From: Corynebacterium sp.
GTDB lineage: Bacteria; Actinomycetota; Actinomycetes; Mycobacteriales; Mycobacteriaceae
NCBI GenBank assembly: GCA_030450335.1
Contig: JAKDIS010000071.1
Span: forward strand, 1 to 13,483
Reading direction: 5' to 3'
Length of the DNA: 13,483 bases
Part shown: positions 8,814 through 13,483 of the stretch, piece after piece
Layout: the number at the start of each line of letters is the position of its first letter
Position numbering within the stretch: position 1 is the first letter of the stretch
Made by a program: the position numbers and the translations under genes
The notes under the pieces: generated by a model
The model's database searches: none
What the model saw: the letters and a program-made list of their open reading frames with translations, nothing else
Told to the model about the DNA's origin: nothing

Positions 8814-9823
8814 TCCGCTCCCAGTCCTGCATCGGAGACGACGGTCTCGTAGCGGTCGTATTCCTCAGAGAGGAAATCGTCGAAGCCGGCTGCGTCCTTG
8901 TACTCCTGGGTGAAGCCCAGGTTGTCCATGTAGTTGGCGAAGCCCTCGCTCTGGCGCGCCTCGTTGAAGCACCTGTTGAGTTCCTCGACGTCCTCGTCCG
9001 GGGTGCCGGACGGGGCGAACAGGCCGAGGATGGCGTAGCTCGTCCAGTCCACGCCGGCCTCCTCCACGGTGGGGACGCCGGGAAGCAGGTCGTCGAGGCG
9101 CTTGTCGCCGGCGATCGCCAGGGCACGTAGCTGGTTCGACTCGACGTAGGGCGCGATCTCCGCGGCGCCGACGGCGACGGCGCGGGTCTCGTGCCCCATG
9201 ACCGCCTGCAGGGCGCCGGCGGCGCCGCCGTAGGGGACGTTGCGGATGTTGGGTTGCTCGGCCGCCTGGGCGAGCCCGGCGAAGCCCATGTGGTAGATCG
9301 AACCGGTGCCGGAGCTGGCCATCGTGACGTCCTCGTCGGTGGTCAGCAGTTCGTCGACGTCCTCGATGTCGGAGTCCGGCGGCACACCGTAGGCGACGGG
9401 CTGTTCGCTGTACTGCATGATGCCGCGGACGTCGTCCGGCCCGATCTCGGACACCCCGAGGTGGGGAAGGATCGAGAGTTCGATGGTCGCCACACCGATG
9501 GTGTTGCCGTCCGGGGCGGAGGAGGCGACGGACTGGAAGCCGACCGTGCCGGAACCGCCGGACTCGTTGCGGATGATCACGTCGCGTCCGCAGGTCTGCT
9601 GGGCGTAGATGGCGAGCTGGCGGGCGGTGCCGTCGGCGGAGCCGCCCGGGTCGAAGGGGACGACCAGGTTCAGGGGTGCACCGCCGGACGAGGAGCCCTC
9701 CGACTCCTCGTCGGTGCCGCAGGAGGTCAGTGCGAGGGCACCGACCAGGGTGAGTGCGGCGACGGCGCGTCCTGCCCTACGGGTGGTTCCTGGTCTCGGT
9801 CGTGTTGGGATCTGTCCACTCAT
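8810..9823 (-). CDS. tctC: Tripartite tricarboxylate transporter solute-binding lipoprotein (TctC/Bug family)
   Basis: The protein has 337 residues from the ATG at 9823. The N-terminus has several Arg, a hydrophobic core (about 19-32) and the lipobox LTSC with Cys35, so it is an exported lipoprotein held on the outer face of the membrane. The mature part has the Bug-family signatures VVPFDPGGSADGTAR near the start and NESGGSGTVGFQSVASSAPDG, which shape the two-lobed carboxylate-binding pocket. It captures the substrate and hands it to TctAB. The frame is open 34 codons further upstream, but the ATG at 9823 gives a proper signal peptide and has GAGGA 6 nt before it (9830-9834), so the longer start is rejected. 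It is first in the operon, behind a candidate promoter and inverted repeat. Confidence 0.93.
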   Translation of the reverse strand: MSGQIPTRPRPGTTRRAGRAVAALTLVGALALTSCGTDEESEGSSSGGAPLNLVVPFDPGGSADGTARQLAIYAQQTCGRDVIIRNESGGSGTVGFQSVASSAPDGNTIGVATIELSILPHLGVSEIGPDDVRGIMQYSEQPVAYGVPPDSDIEDVDELLTTDEDVTMASSGTGSIYHMGFAGLAQAAEQPNIRNVPYGGAAGALQAVMGHETRAVAVGAAEIAPYVESNQLRALAIAGDKRLDDLLPGVPTVEEAGVDWTSYAILGLFAPSGTPDEDVEELNRCFNEARQSEGFANYMDNLGFTQEYKDAAGFDDFLSEEYDRYETVVSDAGLGAE

Positions 9824-9851
9824 GCATGGTCCTCGGGTCTCAACGTCGGTC

Positions 9852-9886
9852 GCGAGCGAGTGTTCACTGTGCGAACTCTCGTTCGC
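9852..9886. promoter_or_regulatory. 35-bp imperfect inverted repeat, candidate operator of the tct operon
   Basis: Left arm GCGAGCGAGTGTTC (9852-9865) and right arm GAACTCTCGTTCGC (9873-9886) pair at 12 of 14 positions around a 7-nt spacer. It sits 29 nt upstream of the tctC start, just downstream of a possible promoter, a normal place for a repressor site. No T-tract follows on the minus strand, which argues against a simple terminator. It could also be a leader hairpin. The regulator is not in this window. Confidence 0.45.
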
Positions 9887-9897
9887 TTTACGACTAA

Positions 9898-9927
9898 AAC
9901 TTACCCGATGGAAAGTGTTCTGCACAA
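9898..9927 (-). promoter_or_regulatory. Possible promoter of the tctCBA-usp operon
   Basis: On the minus strand TTGTGC (9922-9927) and TAAGTT (9898-9903) are separated by 18 nt, an acceptable -35/-10 pair with a TAnnnT-type -10. Transcription would begin at the edge of the inverted repeat at 9852-9886. The hexamers are weak matches, and the surrounding ~60 bp is AT-richer than its neighbourhood. Confidence 0.35.
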
Positions 9928-9948
9928 CATCGCCGGTTAAATTGGAGG

Positions 9949-10260
9949 TCAGTCACTTCCCTCGCGCTCGACGACGAGGATCCGGGCCTCCGGGGCGGGG
10001 TGGGCGACATGGGCGTCGCCGACCTCGACACAGCACAGCGAACCCGGGGTGAGGTGCTCGACACGCTCCTCACCGTCCACGGTGTAGTGCATGTCCACCG
10101 CACCGTCGAGGACGACGAAGATCTCCGGGCCGTCGTTGACGTGCCACTTGTACGGTTCGTCGGTCCAGTGCAGCCTGGCGGTCGCGGTCTCGAACACCCC
10201 GAGGTCGAGGGCGCCCCACGGGCGCTCGGCGGTGAACTCGCTGGCGTTGATGAATCTCAT
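9949..10260 (-). CDS. Small single-domain cupin protein
   Basis: This 103-residue protein is one cupin beta-barrel. Candidate metal ligands are His40 (KWHVNDGPE), Glu46 and His84 (GDAHVAHP), in the positions of cupin motifs 1 and 2, with a Gly-rich turn at about residues 51-53. The first ligand cluster has a single His rather than the usual HxH. No signal peptide is seen, so it is cytoplasmic. Its substrate cannot be told; small cupins of this kind bind metals and act as enzymes or sensors. The ATG at 10260 has GGAG 7 nt upstream. It starts 31 nt after the alkC-like gene ends on the same strand, so the two may be cotranscribed. The tct operon begins 125 nt downstream and probably has its own promoter. 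Confidence 0.8.
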   Translation of the reverse strand: MRFINASEFTAERPWGALDLGVFETATARLHWTDEPYKWHVNDGPEIFVVLDGAVDMHYTVDGEERVEHLTPGSLCCVEVGDAHVAHPAPEARILVVEREGSD

Positions 10261-10291
10261 GTGTTGCTCCGTGTTCTTGTCCGGGTTCTTG

Positions 10292-11458
10292 TCAGGGGTG
10301 GACGTGGACGGTCGTCCCGCCGAGTACCCGCCCGTTGACCTGCACCTCGATACGGTGCGGACCGGGGTGGATCGTGCGGATCGACACGTGGGCGAAGGCG
10401 TGCCGGCGGCTGAACTGCACGGCCTGACCCGGCGGGAGGTCGCGCACGGTCAACTTGAACACCTTGCCCGCCTTCGGCCCGCGCGCCCCCTGGTAGTGCA
10501 CCACGTAGTCCACGGCCGCCCGTGTCGGCGCCGTCGCGGCGTCCGCACGCAGGGTGAAGGACAACGTCGTCGCCTCGCCGATGGCGATCGTCGACGGGGA
10601 GCAGGACAGCTCCAGGAGCTCGACCGGGGCATCCGGGTCGAAACCGAGGATCGCCAGGGCGCGCGGATCGCCGCGTTTGATCAGTGTGCGCAGGCTGTGC
10701 CGCACCACGAAGTCGCCCTGGGTCGACGCCTCCGCCCACCGGCGGGCCGTCTCCAACGCGAGCTCAGGATGGTCCTTGGCGATGTCGTTGAGGTGGTTGG
10801 CCACCGAGCGCCGGACGTATAGGGAGCCGTCGTTGACCAGGCCCTCCAGCAGCTCCAGCGCGTCGGACGGGTCGGCGATGAAGCGGGGGAGACGCCCCGA
10901 CCAGGGCAGACGCGGGCGTGTCCCCTCCGAGACCAGGCGTCGGACGTGCTCGTCCGGGCTGTCGACCCAGGTGCGTAGGTGCGCCATGGTGGTCTCGTAG
11001 TGGTTCAGGATGAACGGGCGGATCGCGAACTCCGCGGTGTGGTGCGAGGTGAGGTCGGCCAGCAGCGGCAGGGCCACGTCCGGCCGGTCCGCCATCGCCA
11101 CGGCGACGTAGTCGTTCACCGGCATCCCCGCCCATTCCGGCAACGCCGTCGCGGTGCCGTCCTGGCCGCCGGCGCGCAGGACGCGGCGGACGACGTCTGC
11201 GGCGCCCTCGGCGTCCTGCGCGTTGTCTTTGTCGTCGCCGGACGCCGGCAGCGTCGCCGCGAGCGCGGCGGCGATCTGCGCGCTCCGCGCCTTGAGCTCC
11301 AGGTCAGCAAGGCCCGAGAGCGCCAGGTTCTCGAAGGCCGCGCGGTCGAAGGTGGGGGATGCCGCGGCGAAGGCGGCCCCGATGCCCGTGACGAGCTCCG
11401 GTGACAGGTAGTCCTTGAACGCTGACTTCTGGGGCTTGTCGTTCTGCTCGTCCGTCAT
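10292..11458 (-). CDS. AlkC-type DNA alkylation repair protein (HEAT-like repeats plus C-terminal Ig-like part)
   Basis: This 388-residue protein resembles the AlkC branch of the AlkC/AlkD superfamily, non-base-flipping DNA glycosylases that remove alkylated bases such as N3-methyladenine. Helical HEAT-like repeats fill about residues 20-275. They include the characteristic stretch from RPFILNHYETTMAHLRTW (about 150) through VRRLVSEGTRPRLPWSGRLP and VRRSVANHLNDIAKDHPE. From about 280 to the end the protein turns to beta-strand-rich sequence (CSPSTIAIGEATTLSFTL to the terminal VHVHP), matching the Ig-like domain present in some AlkC proteins. The ATG at 11458 has no clear Shine-Dalgarno; CAAACT ends 7 nt upstream on the minus strand and could be a leaderless -10. 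The cupin follows 31 nt downstream. Confidence 0.82.
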   Translation of the reverse strand: MTDEQNDKPQKSAFKDYLSPELVTGIGAAFAAASPTFDRAAFENLALSGLADLELKARSAQIAAALAATLPASGDDKDNAQDAEGAADVVRRVLRAGGQDGTATALPEWAGMPVNDYVAVAMADRPDVALPLLADLTSHHTAEFAIRPFILNHYETTMAHLRTWVDSPDEHVRRLVSEGTRPRLPWSGRLPRFIADPSDALELLEGLVNDGSLYVRRSVANHLNDIAKDHPELALETARRWAEASTQGDFVVRHSLRTLIKRGDPRALAILGFDPDAPVELLELSCSPSTIAIGEATTLSFTLRADAATAPTRAAVDYVVHYQGARGPKAGKVFKLTVRDLPPGQAVQFSRRHAFAHVSIRTIHPGPHRIEVQVNGRVLGGTTVHVHP

Positions 11459-11529
11459 AGGCGACAGTTTGCCATGGGCGTGTCAGCCGCTGTTCCCTCC
11501 GGCTCCACCATCTGGCAGGGATCCACAAG

Positions 11530-11547
11530 ACCCATCGACGGATGGGT
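11530..11547. repeat. Short perfect hairpin upstream of vapB
   Basis: ACCCATC (11530-11536) and GATGGGT (11541-11547) pair perfectly around a 4-nt loop, in the 150-bp divergent gap between the alkC-like gene and vapB. No T-tract follows on either strand, so it is not a standard terminator. It lies just upstream of the proposed vapB -10 and could be part of the operator. Confidence 0.25.
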
Positions 11548-11569
11548 AGCGGACAGTAGGTGAGCGCGA

Positions 11570-11575
11570 TATAGT
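11570..11575 (+). promoter_or_regulatory. Putative -10 box of the vapBC operon
   Basis: TATAGT is a near-consensus -10 hexamer, 33 nt before the vapB ATG, in a locally AT-rich stretch. No good -35 is visible at normal spacing. Confidence 0.45.
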
Positions 11576-11576
11576 C

Positions 11577-11586
11577 GTGATATCAC
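11577..11586. promoter_or_regulatory. Perfect palindrome, candidate VapB autoregulatory operator
   Basis: GTGATATCAC is a perfect 10-bp palindrome immediately after the proposed -10 box, where the transcript would begin. VapBC complexes commonly repress their own promoters by binding palindromes at this place. The assignment is by position and symmetry only. Confidence 0.4.
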
Positions 11587-11608
11587 ATGATAGTAGGAGG
11601 TGGCGGTG

Positions 11609-11842
11609 ATGAGTGACCTGTTGATTCGGAACGTCGACGACGATGACATTCGGGCGATCGATCGTCAGGCCGCGCGGCTCGGGGTGTCGCGTAGCGAATT
11701 CCTTCGCCAGGAAGCTCGGAGGATTGCGCAGCAGGCTGCCGCAGCAGAATCCGGACCGCTGACGAGAGAAGACCTGAACCGTGCCGCAGACCTGGTGGAG
11801 GATATTCTCGATGACGAGGTCATGGCTCGGGCATGGGGGTGA
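11609..11842 (+). CDS. vapB: VapB-type ribbon-helix-helix antitoxin
   Basis: This 77-residue protein has an N-terminal ribbon-helix-helix DNA-binding domain: a strand with LLIRNVDDDDIR, a helix with AIDRQAARLGVS and a second helix with RSEFLRQEARRIAQQ. The acidic C-terminal tail is of the kind that wraps around a PIN toxin. The ATG at 11609 is chosen because AGGAGG (11595-11600) is 8 nt upstream; the GTG at 11600 overlaps that site and is rejected. It overlaps the toxin gene by 10 nt, the normal antitoxin-first order. The pair probably represses its own promoter through the palindrome at 11577-11586. Base use is less GC-rich than in neighbouring genes, which suggests acquisition. Confidence 0.88.
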   Translation: MSDLLIRNVDDDDIRAIDRQAARLGVSRSEFLRQEARRIAQQAAAAESGPLTREDLNRAADLVEDILDDEVMARAWG

Positions 11843-12252
11843 GCGAGCGGTGGTTGATCGACAAGTCTGCCTACGCCCGGCTCGGGGTGTCGGATGATGC
11901 CGACGTGTGGCTTCGCCGCATCGAACGGGGACTGGTTGGCGCCGCGACCGTGACGGTGCTTGAACTCGGGTACTCGGCTCGCTCCGGGGAAGACTGGCAC
12001 ACGATCACGGCGATGCCGCCAGTATCGATGCTGATTCCCGAGCCGATGACCCCGGGGATTGAAAAGCGGGCGGTAGCGGTCCAGGGGCTCCTCGCCGGCC
12101 GTGGGCATCACCGTGCAGTGAAGGTCCCGGATTTCATGATCGCTGCGGTGGCCGAGTTGAAAGGCTATACCGTGCTGCATGTCGACAAGGACTTCGAGTT
12201 GATCGCGGACGCTACTGGACAACGGGTAGAGAGGCTGCGAGGGGATTTCTAG
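11833..12252 (+). CDS. vapC: VapC-type PIN-domain toxin ribonuclease
   Basis: This 139-residue PIN domain carries the expected acidic metal-binding set: Asp10 (LIDKSAYARL), Glu44 (VTVLELGYS), Asp100 (VPDFMIAAVAE) and Asp118 (VLHVDKDFELIA). VapC toxins are Mg/Mn-dependent RNases that cut tRNA or rRNA and stop growth unless bound by VapB. All key residues are present, so it looks functional. The ATG at 11833 gives a 10-nt overlap with vapB; a GTG at 11839 that overlaps the vapB stop by 4 nt is a reasonable alternative start. As with vapB, codon use is less GC-biased than the surroundings. The RNA target cannot be told from the sequence. Confidence 0.9.
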   Translation: MGVSERWLIDKSAYARLGVSDDADVWLRRIERGLVGAATVTVLELGYSARSGEDWHTITAMPPVSMLIPEPMTPGIEKRAVAVQGLLAGRGHHRAVKVPDFMIAAVAELKGYTVLHVDKDFELIADATGQRVERLRGDF

Positions 12253-12340
12253 ATCAACGGGGTTCGTCGGGGACCGTATGTCGTGCACGGCTCGTGCCGG
12301 CACCGTCCGGGCGGTAATGCGCCACGCAGCACCCACAACG

Positions 12341-12346
12341 TAAGGT
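12341..12346 (+). promoter_or_regulatory. Putative leaderless -10 box for the small membrane protein operon
   Basis: TAAGGT fits the TAnnnT pattern and ends 8 nt before the ATG at 12355, the same geometry as TACACT before jetA. No Shine-Dalgarno lies between it and the ATG. The remaining 12253-12340 gap after vapC shows only short GC-rich palindromes such as GTGCCGGCAC at 12294-12303. Confidence 0.4.
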
Positions 12347-12354
12347 TTGTAGGC

Positions 12355-12645
12355 ATGCCTAACACTGATGCCGACCCCGGGGAGCGGGACGACTACATCG
12401 AGGTGTGGAACGACCTCGTCTCCACCCGCGACCTGACCTGGTCACTGGTTATCTGCGGGGTCACCACCGCCCTCGCGCTGCTGGTCGCCACGCTGCTGTC
12501 GTCCAGCGAGTTCTTCTGGGGCCTCGGCGGCGCCGTCGTCGGCTTCGCGGTCTGCGTGGCGCTGTTCACGCCGAAACGCGTCGTGCGCATCACCGAGGGG
12601 ACCGACGGAGCAGGCGCAGAAACCCAGGCAGGTGACCCGACCTGA
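12355..12645 (+). CDS. Small two-helix membrane protein, unknown function
   Basis: This 96-residue protein has a hydrophilic acidic start (1-27), two predicted membrane helices (about 28-48 and 53-71), a basic stretch TPKRVVR after the second helix, and an acidic Gly/Ala/Thr tail. No known domain is recognised. The ATG at 12355 is preferred over the upstream start at 12283, whose extra 24 residues are His/Arg/Pro-rich and look non-coding, and because a -10-like TAAGGT lies 8 nt before it. Its stop codon shares its A with the ATG of the next gene, a TctA-like permease, so the two are probably coupled. It could be a small partner of that permease, in the place of TctB, but this is inference; TctB normally has more helices. 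Confidence 0.7.
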   Translation: MPNTDADPGERDDYIEVWNDLVSTRDLTWSLVICGVTTALALLVATLLSSSEFFWGLGGAVVGFAVCVALFTPKRVVRITEGTDGAGAETQAGDPT

Positions 12646-13483
12646 TGGACGCGACCCTGATGCTCCCCATGCTGCTCGCCGCCATCGCGGCGATCCTGCT
12701 CTACACCTTCATCGGCTTCATCCCCGGCACCGACGAGACCAGCGTGCTCGTGCCGGTCACCCTCGCCCTGGCGCTGGCCGGCGTGGACCCGGCGGTGCTG
12801 CTGACCTTCTTCATCGCCGCGATCGTCACGCTCAACCTCACCAACGCCATACCCACCGCCCTGGTCGGTCTGCCCGGAGGGGTGCTCTCGGCACCGATGA
12901 TGGAGCACTCGCTCTACCTCAAGTCCCAGGGCAGGGCGGCGGAGACGATCAAGAAGATGGCCGCGGGCAGCGCGATCGGCACGATCATCGCCATCCCGGT
13001 CAGCCTTGCCATCGCCACCGCCATCGCCCCCTACGCCGACACTCTGCGCGAGTACGGCAACCTGCTCTTCGTCGGCGGCGCGGTGCTGCTCGCCCTGCTC
13101 GGCGCGAACCGGCTGCTGTCGCTGATCTCGATCATCCCGATGTCCCTGCTGTTCCAGGGGCTTCTCTCGCTCTACCGGGACCAGGGGGTTATCCCGGAGG
13201 ACGGCAACATCTCGGTCTCCTTTTTCCTGGGCATCACCATCGGCCCCCTGCTGGTCTCGGTGCTGGGGCTGCTCAACCGGAGCCACCGGGAGAACCTGCC
13301 GGGCCGGCCCGCCACACAGGTGGACATCTCGCGCAAGAGCCTGCGCGGCCAGTCGCTGAAACCCAACAGGATCCTCACCCGCGACGAGACCGCCCGCACC
13401 GGCCTGTGGTCGCTGGTCTCCACCCCGTTGTTCTTCCTCAGCCCCGTCGGGCTCACGTTCCTGCTCGGGGAGGGCGCGGCTAG
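12645..13483 (+). CDS. TctA-like tripartite tricarboxylate transporter permease, divergent (partial, 3' end outside the window)
   Basis: Reading from the ATG at 12645 gives about 279 codons without a stop up to the window end. The product is strongly hydrophobic, with helices near residues 6-26, 34-46 and 50-66, then further ones after 105. It aligns by eye with the N-terminal half of TctA: FIGFIPGTDETSVLVPV (about 22-38) corresponds to the PG-containing first loop, and NAIPTALVGLPGGVLSAP (67-84) to the SIPAILIRTPGTPASA loop of the tctA in this window. Sequence after residue about 215 is more hydrophilic (RSHRENLPGRP), a likely cytoplasmic loop. A weak AGGCAGGTG lies 10 nt upstream. Start and stop overlap with the small membrane protein suggests an operon. 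It is not a close copy of the tctA at 6691-8319. Confidence 0.78.
   Translation, partial: MDATLMLPMLLAAIAAILLYTFIGFIPGTDETSVLVPVTLALALAGVDPAVLLTFFIAAIVTLNLTNAIPTALVGLPGGVLSAPMMEHSLYLKSQGRAAETIKKMAAGSAIGTIIAIPVSLAIATAIAPYADTLREYGNLLFVGGAVLLALLGANRLLSLISIIPMSLLFQGLLSLYRDQGVIPEDGNISVSFFLGITIGPLLVSVLGLLNRSHRENLPGRPATQVDISRKSLRGQSLKPNRILTRDETARTGLWSLVSTPLFFLSPVGLTFLLGEGAA

Noticed and set aside
9824..9925. 34-residue N-terminal extension of tctC
   Set aside because: It would bury the lipoprotein signal peptide and covers the inverted repeat and promoter; the ATG at 9823 has GAGGA at good spacing.
12284..12303. Palindromic GC-rich stretch after vapC as a terminator
   Set aside because: GCACG/CGTGC and GTGCCGGCAC are short, have no T-tract, and such palindromes are frequent in GC-rich DNA.
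12393..13286. 297-codon minus-strand frame
   Set aside because: Gln/Asp/Arg/Gly-rich low-complexity translation antisense to the permease; no family resemblance.
12632..13483. Plus-strand open frame overlapping the window end
   Set aside because: The product is almost entirely Arg, His, Pro, Gly and Ala; the +1-shifted frame from 12645 encodes a coherent membrane protein with TctA-like loops.
1..13483. CRISPR arrays, tRNA or rRNA genes, insertion sequences
   Set aside because: No regularly spaced repeats, no cloverleaf-like or rRNA sequence, and no transposase or terminal repeats were seen on either strand.

Overview
The window is GC-rich, gene-dense DNA with ATGA-type start/stop overlaps, strongly GC-biased third codon positions and several genes that look leaderless (a TAnnnT hexamer about 8 nt before the ATG). 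This fits a high-GC actinobacterium. The gene types (an MksFEB/Wadjet-like condensin operon, and tripartite tricarboxylate transporters with universal stress proteins) suggest a Corynebacterium or close relative, but the genus is inference.

Region 1 (1-5587, + strand) is a tightly overlapped three-gene operon for a Wadjet/Mks-type SMC complex: JetA (MksF-like kleisin), JetB (MksE-like) and JetC (MksB-like SMC ATPase). Such complexes recognise and act on plasmid DNA. The usual fourth gene, the Toprim nuclease jetD/mksG, is not downstream of jetC; a convergent gene follows within 90 bp.

Region 2 (5675-9823, - strand) is a tripartite tricarboxylate transporter (TTT) operon in the order tctC, tctB, tctA, usp, usp. 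The first four genes are joined by 4-nt overlaps, so a universal stress protein is translationally coupled to the transporter permease. A second, very similar usp follows and may also have its own promoter. A 35-bp imperfect inverted repeat lies in front of tctC and is a candidate operator.

Region 3 (9949-11458, - strand) holds a small cupin and, upstream of it, an AlkC-type DNA alkylation repair protein with HEAT-like repeats and a C-terminal Ig-like part.

Region 4 (11570-12252, + strand) is a VapBC toxin-antitoxin pair (ribbon-helix-helix antitoxin, PIN toxin) with a promoter-proximal palindrome and visibly less GC-rich codon use than its surroundings.

Region 5 (12341-13483, + strand) starts with a two-helix small membrane protein, overlapped by a large membrane protein that runs off the window. 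That protein is open for about 279 codons and aligns by eye with the N-terminal part of TctA permeases, so a second, divergent TTT-like permease begins here.
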